From NCBI RefSeq assembly GCF_019968605.1, contig NZ_CP082966.1, forward strand, positions 1,785,001-1,849,000: a stretch of 64,000 nt of DNA, in the 5' to 3' direction. The DNA is from Polaribacter litorisediminis. Its GTDB lineage: Bacteria > Bacteroidota > Bacteroidia > Flavobacteriales > Flavobacteriaceae. Positions within the stretch are counted from its first letter, which is position 1. Each line of letters opens with the position of its first letter. This document shows positions 26,505 through 36,200 of the stretch, in pieces. Under the pieces are notes generated by a model. That model made no database searches. It was not told the DNA's origin and saw nothing but the letters and a program-made list of their open reading frames with translations. The translations under genes were made by a program, and so were the position numbers.

Positions 26505-27215
26505 TCACTTCGAGTGAAATTTATTTTTCAGAAATTTTGTATCGAGAAGCTTTTAATTTCTATTTACTTCTTTACTTCTAAAATGTTCTCGATACAATTT
26601 GAATGAGTTCTCGATACAATTTCAATGAGTTCTCGATACAATTCCGATGAAAAATCGGAATCACTCGAACTGACACTTGGATTTACTTTAAAAATCGAAA
26701 TCTAAACTCGACCTATTTTATTTTTCGTAGGAATTCAAAAGAGATGCAACGGCTAAGTGTCCAAAGCTTGTCCTCAACTTGATTGGGGAACTCAATAATA
26801 AGTCTGGACACGAAAGTGAAATCGCTTGTAGAATTCAAGACTACCAAAACCAAAATATATTTTGGTTGTAGGTAACTCGCATAGCGAAAAAGTAAGTCTA
26901 GATTTTTGGTGAAGCCTGTGCTGAACTAGATTCAGTATTCATCAATGGAAAAGAAAAGAAGAATAAAAGAAAAATATACTTTTAACTAGTTTATGTAAAA
27001 ACATTATTAGGTTTTTTAAACTAAAAGATTGCTTCAATCGTGCCTCTTTCGCAATGACGTGCTGCCCCTAGAACCGTCATTGCTAATAACGAAGCAATCT
27101 CTTTTTTGGATATGCTAAATCAAAAGATTGTTTTTTGGTATATAGGTTCTCGATACAATTTCAATGAGTTCTCGATACAATTTCAATGAAAAATTGAAAT
27201 CACTCGAACTGACAC
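26505..27215. repeat. Interspersed inverted and direct short repeats inside the inserted block
   Basis: The unit TCTCGATACAATT(T/C)..ATGA occurs three times at 26586-26650 and twice at 27149-27190, each followed by a near-palindrome and ACTCGAACTGACAC. An inverted version (CACTTCGAGTGAAAT ... TTTGTATCGAGAAGC) is at 26511-26553. At 27027-27105, GATTGCTTC ... GAAGCAATC with CAATGACG / CGTCATTG form a long hairpin typical of flavobacterial interspersed repeats. The central part (26740-26890) has no ORF or recognised RNA. Confidence 0.7.
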
Positions 27216-27222
27216 CTCGATT

Positions 27223-27372
27223 ATCATTGACGTCTTTATTAAATAATTGTTTTTCAGTGATTTAAAGGTGGGTTAAAGTTACTTGTATTTTTACAATTAT
27301 TTTGCAATTCAGTATATTTAAAACCAATTTACGTCATCTTCTACGCTTGTAAAATTTTTTTTCTTGGGTCTC
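27223..27372. repeat. Direct repeat of 150 bp bounding the block inside the DinB gene, copy 2
   Basis: Partner of 26315-26464. Its right edge abuts the N-terminal DinB fragment. Confidence 0.9.
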
Positions 27373-27466
27373 TAATAGACTTTGTAATAATTTTTCAGTT
27401 GCTATTGTCATGATATTATTTTTTCACAAATGTCTATGTATTATCTGATAAAAAAATTGATTGAAA

Positions 27467-28003
27467 TTAAGATTTTTTAATTCTTGATAAAGTTTCAGGA
27501 GTCATCCTTAAATACGACGCAATATATTTATTTGGTATTTCCTGAAATAATTGAGGACTTCGTTTTAAAACTCTCTGATATCTTTCAACAGGAGAGGACG
27601 TAAGAATATCTCTTTCTCTTTCCATTTGTTGTAAAACAAAGTTTTCTAAAATAGAAATCCAACTATTTTTATTCTCGATTGATGATTCTATGAAAGATTC
27701 ATAATCTTTTTTAGTGATGACTTTAACAGTTGTTTTTTTTAGCGCCTGAATATAAAAGTCAGATGGCTTTTCATTCAAGAATGAATCTAAGGAGGCTATA
27801 AGGTTGTCTTTATAACCAAACCTAATTGTGTGTTCTTCGTATTCATCAATTACGAATATTCTCAAGCTTCCATTGATGACTAAATAGATATTAGTGTCAA
27901 TACTTCCTTTTACTTTTAAATATTCATTACGCTCTAATGCTATCTCTCGATCCCAAAGATTCTGCTCGTTTATTTTATCAATTAAATTAGTAATCGGATT
28001 CAT
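27467..28003 (-). CDS. Crp/Fnr family transcriptional regulator
   Basis: The 178-aa protein has a cyclic-nucleotide-binding beta-roll at residues 25-110 (LVINGSLRIFVIDEYEEHTIRFG). A helix follows, and then a short C-terminal helix-turn-helix (PNKYIASYLRMTPETLSRIKKS). No Fnr cysteine cluster is present. The ligand pocket motif of true CRP is not obvious, so the effector is unknown. The split DinB gene starts 55 bases downstream on the same strand, and the pair was probably an operon. Confidence 0.9.
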   Translation of the reverse strand: MNPITNLIDKINEQNLWDREIALERNEYLKVKGSIDTNIYLVINGSLRIFVIDEYEEHTIRFGYKDNLIASLDSFLNEKPSDFYIQALKKTTVKVITKKDYESFIESSIENKNSWISILENFVLQQMERERDILTSSPVERYQRVLKRSPQLFQEIPNKYIASYLRMTPETLSRIKKS

Positions 28004-28126
28004 GTTAGCTTTCGGTAACGATTTTGTGCATTATTAGCTGTGTGGTTTGGCAACTAATAACCGAATTTAAAGTTTTGGTAAGTGAGCAAAAAGAAAGCAA
28101 TTAATTTTGTACTATTTTGTGTTTAA

Positions 28127-29107
28127 TTATTTTCCCACCTGCTTTTGAATCCAATCCATAAGTTCATCTTTATTGATTGAATCCCAAGTTGATTGTGTAT
28201 TCTTATGTTGTGACGGATTGTCTTCAGGTTGTAATACAATTAATTCAGTATTTTCATTTCCCGCTATTCTCAATTCAGCTAAAAAGCCAACGATATCAGT
28301 CGAATTATTTTCGTAAAGTGTTCTTAGTTGTTTTGTCAGCTTATATTTTATTGCTGGTTCTATGTAGGCTAGAACGCCATAATCTTTGTAAATCTTAACA
28401 TTTTCGTTCTTTTCATCAAAGTAACTATACGATGAGAAGTTGTGATAATTTTCGGGATTCGTTTTTGGTGTTCCTCCCAAGTTCGTTTCCAATAGATAAT
28501 TTATAAATTTTGGTTCCCAAAGGTCAATTCGGTTAATTCTTATATCACGTTGATGTTGATACCATTTTCTTGTAAAATCCATCGTAAAATTGCAAGCGAC
28601 AATGCCTTTAATTTTAAGTTGAAATTTAAAATCACTCTCTTTCATAAATTTAATGTAACGCATGGCTCTATGTCCAACTAAACTTGCTCCTAAAAAGAAA
28701 ATGTTGTCGTTTGGTAAATTATATGTTTCGAATACTTCTTTAATTAGCTCATGCGTAGAAATCATAGATGATTTAGAAAAGTAAAAGTCAAGAGGTATTT
28801 CGGTTGAAACTGACAATACTGCAAAGTCTTTTTCCGATGCTTGCGTATACATCTGCTTTGAGCTCCTGTTCTTCTGGTCATACTTTGAATCTTCGAGGAA
28901 AATGAGCACACCTTTTATTTCCTTATTTTCAGGAAGCATTAAGGTATACCCTCTTTCAATAAAAGGGAAAAAGTCGTTTTCTTCGATTCCAACTCTTAGG
29001 CTATCATTTTTTAGGGGTTTGTAATATTCAACCATTTTCTGTGAAAAAGATTTCGTACTAAAAACAATCAGGAAGAGTAAAAATAATACCTTATAGGGTG
29101 TTTTCAT
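28127..29107 (-). CDS. Secreted alpha/beta hydrolase-like protein
   Basis: The 326-aa product has a signal peptide (PYKVLFLLFLIVFSTKSFSQ). The core shows a lid-like IERGYTLMLPENKEIKGVLIFLEDSK start, and the nucleophile-elbow-like GASLVGHRAMRY at about residues 143-154 (G-x-S-x-x-G). The distal IVLQPEDNPSQHKNTQSTWDSI segment could provide the histidine. The family is probably esterase/peptidase-like, but the substrate is unknown. It is upstream of the Crp-like gene on the same strand with a 123-base gap. Confidence 0.75.
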   Translation of the reverse strand: MKTPYKVLFLLFLIVFSTKSFSQKMVEYYKPLKNDSLRVGIEENDFFPFIERGYTLMLPENKEIKGVLIFLEDSKYDQKNRSSKQMYTQASEKDFAVLSVSTEIPLDFYFSKSSMISTHELIKEVFETYNLPNDNIFFLGASLVGHRAMRYIKFMKESDFKFQLKIKGIVACNFTMDFTRKWYQHQRDIRINRIDLWEPKFINYLLETNLGGTPKTNPENYHNFSSYSYFDEKNENVKIYKDYGVLAYIEPAIKYKLTKQLRTLYENNSTDIVGFLAELRIAGNENTELIVLQPEDNPSQHKNTQSTWDSINKDELMDWIQKQVGK

Positions 29108-29427
29108 TATCGTTTGTTTTTAACTCTGACTTACGTCAATTTGACCAGCTTATTTACATTTATTTACAAACAAATATTATTCAATTCAAATTTATCAATT
29201 TGCTTTTGAATTCGCTTTACCAAACTTAATTTTCTTTCTTGATCAAAGTGTAGCTATCCTTATGGTTTTTTATAAAGAATTCCCTTTGTACTGGTATTTC
29301 AAATAATAACTGCTAGTTTTCTTGCATTACCTGGTATTGCTCAACTCTCAAAATCAAAACAATACCAACATATTTCATTTTTTGTCATGAACTGAGAAAT
29401 AAATTACAAACATCTTGGCGCAAATAA
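29108..29427. other. Intergenic stretch without a recognised gene
   Basis: These 320 bases hold AT-rich sequence with no gene seen. The tandem small-membrane-protein cassettes begin right after it. Confidence 0.5.
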
Positions 29428-29549
29428 AACACTTATTCCTTAGATGAATACCTTTATTTTCTAAAACGCTCAAATACTACCACAATCCTTTTTATGATAA
29501 AAAACCCCTTATTTAATTGTAAATTTGAGTATCAATAATTCTCCCTATT

Positions 29550-29768
29550 ATGAAAACAGAAACCATCAAACAAGCAGTAATTCTTTTAATCGCTGTCATC
29601 GGCTTATACCTTTCAGGACTTAACTTAATAAAAATTTCTAACATACAATCTTTGTCGGATGTAGTAACGGTCATGACTTTCTTTGCTTGTTTCTTCCCAG
29701 CTTTAATTTTGACAGCAAACTTATCTGCTAAAGCTTTAAAATCATTTTTAAAAGTTGCAACACATTAG
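29550..29768 (+). CDS. Small two-helix membrane protein, array copy 1
   Basis: The 72-aa product has two hydrophobic segments, about residues 8-28 (QAVILLIAVIGLYLSGLNLI) and 40-58 (MTFFACFFPALILTA). Short basic ends flank them, and the motif FFACFFP is shared by all four copies. A TAAATTTG box lies at 29520-29527. It is identical in protein sequence to copy 2. No known family is recognised. It could be a membrane-acting toxin or effector, an immunity-like or exclusion protein, or a signalling peptide. It is not clearly a holin or bacteriocin. Confidence 0.75.
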   Translation: MKTETIKQAVILLIAVIGLYLSGLNLIKISNIQSLSDVVTVMTFFACFFPALILTANLSAKALKSFLKVATH

Positions 29769-29836
29769 ATTTAAAATTTAATAGCGATTAACATGAATAC
29801 ATTCCCCTAAAATGATTATCGCTATCAGTTTCCTCC

Positions 29837-29872
29837 AAAAAAACTTAATGAGTTTCTCTTTAAGTTTTTTTT
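29837..29872 (+). terminator. Terminator of array copy 1
   Basis: AAAAAAACTTAA pairs with TTAAGTTTTTTT around an 11-base loop, followed by Ts. Confidence 0.85.
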
Positions 29873-30132
29873 ATATAACCAAGTATCTTTCCTGAACTTT
29901 AATCGTTAACTTTTACATATTTTTAACGCCTTACTACCTTTTTAGGCGCTTTCAATGTCAATTTATAAAAATTTTAAAATAGAAATTACAAGTATTATCG
30001 CCCTAATAAAAACAGTTATTCCTTGAATTAATACCTTTATTTTCTAAAACGCTCAAATACTACCACAATCCTTTTTATGATAAAAAACCCCTTATTTAAT
30101 TGTAAATTTGAGTATCAATAATTCTCCCTATC

Positions 30133-30351
30133 ATGAAAACAGAAACCATCAAACAAGCAGTAATTCTTTTAATCGCTGTCATCGGCTTATACCTTTCAGG
30201 ACTTAACCTAATAAAAATTTCTAACATACAATCTTTGTCGGATGTAGTAACGGTCATGACTTTCTTTGCTTGTTTCTTCCCAGCTTTAATTTTGACAGCA
30301 AACTTATCTGCTAAAGCTTTAAAATCATTTTTAAAAGTTGCAACACATTAG
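30133..30351 (+). CDS. Small two-helix membrane protein, array copy 2
   Basis: The product is identical to copy 1 over all 72 residues. Only a synonymous change (TTA to CTA in a Leu codon) separates the coding sequences. The flanks are also nearly identical. This points to a recent duplication, or to gene conversion that keeps the two copies the same. Confidence 0.75.
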   Translation: MKTETIKQAVILLIAVIGLYLSGLNLIKISNIQSLSDVVTVMTFFACFFPALILTANLSAKALKSFLKVATH

Positions 30352-30419
30352 ATTTAAAATTTAATAGCGATTAACGTGAATACATTCCCCTAAAATGATT
30401 ATCGCTATCAGTTTCCTCC

Positions 30420-30455
30420 AAAAAAACTTAATGAGTTTCTCTTTAAGTTTTTTTT
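30420..30455 (+). terminator. Terminator of array copy 2
   Basis: Same hairpin and T tract as copy 1. Confidence 0.85.
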
Positions 30456-30731
30456 ATATAACCAAGTATCTTTCCTGAACTTTAATCGTTAACTTTTACA
30501 GATTTTTAACGCCTTACTGCCTTTTTAGGCGCTTTCAATGTCAATTTATAAAAATTTTAAAAGAGAAATTATAAGTATTATCGCCCTAATAAAAACAGTT
30601 ATTCCTTGAATTAATACCTTTATTTTCTAAAGAGTACAAATACTACCGCGATCCTTTTTTGGCTATAAAAACCATCATTTAATCGTAAATTTAAGTAATG
30701 ATATTTTTCATTAATTTAAATTTCCCTAATC

Positions 30732-30956
30732 ATGAAAACAGATACCCTAAAACAAACAGCTCTCTTTTTAGTCTGTGTAATCGGTTTAACTTATTCAGGA
30801 TATAATTTAATCACATCGACGAGTATAACTTCTTTATTAGATATGTTAAATCTTATCGTCTTTTTTGCTTGTTTTTTTCCTAGTTTAATTTTGTTAGTAA
30901 ATTTATCTACTAAAATTTTAAAAGCATTTACGAAACCTGAAACGCGACAAATTTAA
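30732..30956 (+). CDS. Small two-helix membrane protein, array copy 3
   Basis: The 74-aa product is homologous to copies 1 and 2 at the same layout (LFLVCVIGLTYSGYNLI, then IVFFACFFPSLIL), with the same FFACFFP motif. It differs from copy 4 at only two residues (Val/Ala in helix 1 and Leu/Ser in helix 2). It ends PETRQI. The gene keeps its own upstream box and downstream terminator. Confidence 0.75.
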   Translation: MKTDTLKQTALFLVCVIGLTYSGYNLITSTSITSLLDMLNLIVFFACFFPSLILLVNLSTKILKAFTKPETRQI

Positions 30957-31028
30957 AAGTTAATAATCATCAACAGGAATTCAGCTCCCCCAACCTTTTG
31001 TATGAGAAAACAATATTCCCCCAAAGCC

Positions 31029-31065
31029 AAAAAAACTTAATGAGCTTCTCTTTAAGTTTTTTTTT
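31029..31065 (+). terminator. Terminator of array copy 3
   Basis: The same AAACTTAA / TTAAGTTT hairpin as copies 1 and 2, with a longer T tract. Confidence 0.85.
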
Positions 31066-31344
31066 GATTAAAAACTAAGTGACTTTCCTTTACTTTAATC
31101 ACTAACTTTCACAGCTTTATAACACGATACTTTCCTTTTATTTGCTTTTAATTATAATTTATAAAAATTTTAAAAGAGAAATTACAAGCATAATTACCCA
31201 AATAAAAACACTTATTCCTTAAATGAATACTTCTATTTTCTAAAACACTCAAATACTACCGCGATCCTTTTTATGATAAAAAACCCCCTATTTAGTTGTA
31301 AATTTAAGTAATGATATTTTTCATTAATTTAAATCTCCCTAATC

Positions 31345-31569
31345 ATGAAAACAGATACCCTAAAACAAACAGCACTTTTTTTAGTCTGTGCAATCGGTTT
31401 AACTTATTCAGGATATAATTTAATCACATCGACGAGTATAACTTCTTTATTAGATATGTTAAATCTTATCGTCTTTTTTGCTTGTTTCTTTCCTAGTTTA
31501 ATTTTGTCAGTAAATTTATCTACTAAAATTTTAAAAGCATTTACGAAACCTGAAACGCGACAAATCTAA
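31345..31569 (+). CDS. Small two-helix membrane protein, array copy 4
   Basis: The 74-aa product differs from copy 3 at two positions. The downstream repeat breaks off near 31620, and no terminator hairpin follows, so transcription may continue. Confidence 0.7.
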   Translation: MKTDTLKQTALFLVCAIGLTYSGYNLITSTSITSLLDMLNLIVFFACFFPSLILSVNLSTKILKAFTKPETRQI

Positions 31570-31620
31570 AACTCAGCAATCATCTACAGGAATTCAGCTC
31601 CCCCAACCTGTTGTATGGCG

Positions 31621-32041
31621 CAATACGTATTAAAAAACTCAAAATAATTTCTTTCTAGACTTTCATAATTCCTTTTAAAGCTTCTATCAATTTAGTAATC
31701 TTCTGTCAGGGCACATCGTTTATTTTTATCTTACTTTTAAAAAAAATACCGTTAAGAAGGCTCTAGTAGTTGTTTTTAAATTCAATTAATCTAAAAGGTA
31801 ATTGAATTTATTTACACTAAATTAATGGTCAGTACAGCTCTATTGTAACACTTTTTAACAGGATATTAAAAAACATAAATTATCATTTCTGCAACCTAAA
31901 CGATATAAATTTCATATCACATAATTTATGTTTACTCAAATTTTTGAAGTGACAATTTATAAAACATAGTCTTTCAAAACCTTCCTAAATTTTATGCAAT
32001 ACCGTATATTTAGAAACTATAAAAAATTTTAAATATAAAAT
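31621..32041. other. Intergenic stretch upstream of the glycosyltransferase
   Basis: These 421 bases hold no gene that I recognise. A TATATTTA box at about 32007-32014 may be the -7 element of the glycosyltransferase gene. Confidence 0.4.
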
Positions 32042-33286
32042 ATGCGAATAGGTATTATTATTGGACGAATAGGGGGTGTTGATGGTGTTGCTCTTGAAAC
32101 TGAAAAATGGATAGATGTTTTAAAGAAGCTAGGTCATGAAGTTTTTATTATGGCTGGAGAATTTGAATCTTGGAACATAGATTATGAACATGACTATTTG
32201 TATCCAGTTTTGTCCTTTTTTTCAGTGGAAGCAGAATGGGAACAACGCAAAGCATTTTTCGAACCTGATAAAGAGCCAGACGCATTATTAGAACATGTTG
32301 AGAATGCTTCTAATATGATTTATAAAACCATGCTTACCTGGGTTAAAGATAAAAAAATTGATGCGATTCTTTCAGAAAACGCCTCTGCCCTTCCCTGCCA
32401 TTTATCGATGGGTGTTGCTATAAAAAAACTGATTCTAAAAACAGGTTTACCTATTGTAACGCATGATCATGATTTTCATTGGGAACGTGGCCAGCGGTAT
32501 GTTTCTGTGCATCCTGAAATCAACCAATATGTTGATGACAACTTTCCTTTATTACTTCCTGATGTAAAACACGCTGCCATTAATACATTTGGCGTAGAAA
32601 CTTTTAAAAATAGATTTAATCTTGATGCTACTTTGGTCCCTAATGTCATGGATTTTAATCGAATTTACGGTGTACCAACTCCAGAAAATGAATTTTTCTT
32701 GAGAAATATTGGTGTTAAAGAAGATGACATTGCTTTATTACAGGTAACTCGTATTGTAAGGCGGAAAGGAATCGAAACTGCGATATCCTTAATTGATAAG
32801 CTAGATGATAAAAAGCTAAAACTAGTCATTACCGGTAATAATAATGATGATGAAAATAAAGAATATTATAATGAGTTAATTGATCAAATTCATGAATTAA
32901 ATCTATCGAATCAAATCATTTTTGCGGCGCACAAAGTTTTAGATCATAAAGATTTATCTGATGTGTATGCGCATGGTAGAGCTGCTACTTATTTTAGCAC
33001 GTATGAAGGTTTTGGAAATGCTCTTGTTGAAACAGTACTTGCCAAAAAACCCATATTCGTCAATAACTACAAACCTGTATACATGCAAGATATTGGAAAT
33101 AAAGGATTTGAAACAGTCATGATCGAAGACAGCAATCTAACCCCAGAAAGTGTGCAACAAATGTCCGACATCATCTACAACCCAAAGCGATGCCTAGAAA
33201 TTGGTGAGTACAACTTTAAGCTTGGCAAAAAATATTTTTCATATGATGTACTTGAAGAAAAATTAAGTGCCTTATTTACATTTTAA
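32042..33286 (+). CDS. GT4 family glycosyltransferase
   Basis: The 414-aa cytoplasmic enzyme has the GT-B fold. The N-terminal half opens MRIGIIIGRIGGVDGVALETEKW, with HDHDFHWERGQRY near 140. The C-terminal half has the nucleotide-sugar binding part, with RRKGIETAISLIDKL and the E-x7-E motif in STYEGFGNALVE. It probably makes a surface glycan. The next gene starts 11 bases later and encodes a much larger protein with a related GT domain, so the two likely act together. Confidence 0.9.
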   Translation: MRIGIIIGRIGGVDGVALETEKWIDVLKKLGHEVFIMAGEFESWNIDYEHDYLYPVLSFFSVEAEWEQRKAFFEPDKEPDALLEHVENASNMIYKTMLTWVKDKKIDAILSENASALPCHLSMGVAIKKLILKTGLPIVTHDHDFHWERGQRYVSVHPEINQYVDDNFPLLLPDVKHAAINTFGVETFKNRFNLDATLVPNVMDFNRIYGVPTPENEFFLRNIGVKEDDIALLQVTRIVRRKGIETAISLIDKLDDKKLKLVITGNNNDDENKEYYNELIDQIHELNLSNQIIFAAHKVLDHKDLSDVYAHGRAATYFSTYEGFGNALVETVLAKKPIFVNNYKPVYMQDIGNKGFETVMIEDSNLTPESVQQMSDIIYNPKRCLEIGEYNFKLGKKYFSYDVLEEKLSALFTF

Positions 33287-33297
33287 GAAACTAAAAA

Positions 33298-36200
33298 ATG
33301 ACTCAAATAACAACAGCAAAAATTACCAATATCTTAAAAGAATTAAAGAATGAAAAAATAAATACGTGGTTTGATCTCGGTTTATTTATGGATAAATTTA
33401 AAGAACAAAACTTCCCATTAGCTTTTAATGACGATGCATCAGCGTTTAATTCTCATGTAGAAAAAGGAGGTATTGCTTTCCTTACCTTTTATTTTACGAT
33501 AGATGGCATCACTGTAGAAACTGAAAAGTATGCTAAAACTTTTAAAAGCATTTATCCAAATATCCCTATCCACTTTATTGCAGGAGACATAAAAGAGGAG
33601 GCAGATGAGTTGATTCCTGAAGATGCCTTTAAAAAAATAATTCCAGAAATGGAAGCTTTTAATGCTTGGCCTTTATATGATGACTTCTTTAAAATTAAAA
33701 TGGAGCGCGGAAGTAGCGAGTATAACGATCTCATCGGTAAGTTTTGGAAAGAAGTTTTAGTGCTCGTCGAAAAATTAGGAACCTATATTGAAGAAAATGA
33801 TATTTCGCTGTTATATCTTATCAATGTTTGTTCTAATCCTGGCAATGTCTCTTTAGCCTTGGCTACCGTTTTAATTTCTGAGTATTTAGGCATTCCTGTT
33901 ATCAATAATAATCATGATTTTTACTGGGAAGGTGGGCATAGAAAAGAAGAAATCAATAAGAAAGGCCTAAAAAAAGGACCAAGAGATTTCTTTTTTCATA
34001 ATGCACACATCGGTGAATTTTTCTCGATTATTGAAACGATTTATCCTTGGGCAAGTCGCTCTTGGATGAACGTAAACATTAATAAAATTCAGCAAAATCA
34101 CCTCATCAAAATTAATGGTCACAATCCGGCAAATGTGGCGCTATTAGGCACAGCGGTAGACACCAAATTACACCAAATGAGTAAACGCGACATCATAAAA
34201 GCGTTTATGCAAGTTTCCACGATTTTTGCAAATAAAAAAGAGACCATAACAGTTCATACCGCAGCAAAACACAAAGAGAGTAAGCGATCCTTAAAACCGA
34301 TACTTTTAGGGCATAAAGCGATTAAAAAATTAGATTTTGTAAATAATAATATTGTTTTTTTACAACCCACTAGAGTCATCAGTAGAAAATCTATTGAGCT
34401 TAATTTCAAGCTTATCAAGCGGCTATTTTCTTATAAGCCATTTGCTGAAAAATTTATTCATAATTCACAATTAAAATTATCGCTCATTGTTTCTGGACCA
34501 ATTCCGCATGGGCAACAAAATTATTATCATGATTTAAAAAAGGACTTTACTAATTTCCTAAAGGAGCTTCCCAAAGAATTTAAATCGAAGGTACTTCTTG
34601 GGTTTTTATTTAGTGAATTTGACAAAAACGAGTTTAAGAAAAAATATAAAAAACCTTTAGATATTGAGCAACTTTACGATGTAGCTTCCTTAATTTTATT
34701 ACCTAGTCAAACGGAAGGAAGAGGCTTACCCATTATAGAAGCTGCGGCTTGTGGTACCCCCATTTTTTGCAGACAATATGAACCAAGAGAAGTGTATGAT
34801 CAAGTTATTGGACGCCATCTCGATGAGTCGCTTCGTCTGAAGGTTTTAGAATTTAAAGGATCAAAAATACCTAAACAGCTAGCAGAAAATATTTGCGACC
34901 ATGTATTTTATCCTCAAAACAGAATCATTGACGTTACCCACAACAGAAACGTTATTAGAAAACGCTATAGTATTGAATCTTTGCAAGAAAACATGCAATA
35001 TATTCTAAAGCGAATGCATTTGCAGTTGAATTCTATATCATTTCAAGACAACCCTCAAGTGGTTAGTTTATTAAAAACCTATAAAACATCTGTGAATTTT
35101 GAGAATGATGATCTCAAAGCAATTCTTAATAAAAAAACTCGGCATTACTTGCCAGGCTATGGACGCTTATCTTTTATGTTGTATCTAAAATCCTTAATTG
35201 ACCCAAGCTTTTTTAGAGTTGAAGAACAACTTATTAAAGGAAGAGTCATGGGCTATGCGAGCATGATGGAAAATGACATTCCGGATTTGGTCAACACGAA
35301 TTTAGAACTCATTCATAAGTATTATAATGCCATCGATGATATTTTTAAATATGTTGATGGGGAAATTTCAATACGACATGATCATGCGCTCTCTTATCGT
35401 CATAGAAATAAAAAATCTTATGCCTACCAAGCATTCACCTATCAAGAAATAACAGGTTTGGTAAACATGATTTACAGTGATATTTTTAAACCCAAACATC
35501 TTCCAGATTTAACATTAGCACCGCAATTTTTTGCAGATTGGGAATTGGCCTTATTTCAGCTCACCAACAGCAAATTTCTCGGTATCGATGATCGAAAAAT
35601 ATTAACTAAAAATTTAAAAAAGAATGTACCTAAAGGGTATTTTCCTGGTCGTTATATAAAACACGAGTTAGAATATTTTGTATTGCAACCCATAAGAGCA
35701 CAGCTAAAATTAACAATAGAGCAAGAACTAACGGCAGAAGTGCTTCAAACGAAAGTTGAAAAATTAGAAAAAGTGTATATTTTTATCCATGAGGAAAGAA
35801 TAACGAAATGGTTCTCGAGCGCAAATATTAAAGACTATTTAGAAAGTGATAGAGAACCTGAATTAGGCCTCCTTTATAAGGCTGGAGTAGTTCAAATAAT
35901 TGAAACGAAACAATGGTCAGAAGGAGTGCATTTTCCGCAAATGGGCGCAAAAGCAATTAAGATTTTACGAGATATTAAAGCCGCAAATGGTTTTCTGATT
36001 ACCAATGGTGAATATGCAGCAATGATGACTGATATCGTAGAAATTGACCACTTCCATATAGGAAAGGTTCAATATGAAATGACGGCTAAAATTATGGGCA
36101 TCCCCAAAGGCAGTGGCTTTATTCAATTTGTACCTGCAGGAGTCCGCACAACCTTGGCGTATCCTACGCCTATTCAAACAGCGAAAGATTTTGATTTGGC

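Larger units (their letters stand above)
25791..27411 (-). pseudogene. DinB family gene split by a 1.06-kb repeat-bounded block and carrying a nonsense codon
   Basis: Reading the minus strand, ATG at 27411 encodes MTIATEKLLQSLLE (to 27370) and is then broken. The same protein resumes at 26312 (ISRENLNSVELL, then WSALECIEHLNR) and stops at a TAG (26192-26190). It continues in frame with GDFYIPEI to the natural end at 25791 (KLGDTFRVVIYHNERP near the C-terminus). Joining the GAG codon at 27370 to the ATT codon at 26312 leaves a single frame. The motifs are those of DinB-type four-helix proteins with possible thiol or metal chemistry. The N-terminal and C-terminal pieces cannot give a full protein. 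Confidence 0.85.
29428..31620 (+). repeat. Tandem array of four cassettes, each a small membrane protein gene with its own flanks
   Basis: Four direct repeats have starts at 29550, 30133, 30732 and 31345 (periods 583, 599 and 613 bases). Each has an upstream box region (ACTACC.C.ATCCTTTTT, then TAAATTT(G/A)), a 72-74 codon gene, and in copies 1-3 a downstream hairpin terminator. Copies 1 and 2 are almost identical over about 580 bases. Copies 3 and 4 form a second pair. Copy 4 has lost its terminator. The array sits between the hydrolase and glycosyltransferase genes. Confidence 0.9.

Noticed and set aside
29428..31620. Tandem repeats considered as a CRISPR-like array
   Set aside because: The repeat units are about 600 bases and carry ORFs; there are no short spacers or Cas genes.
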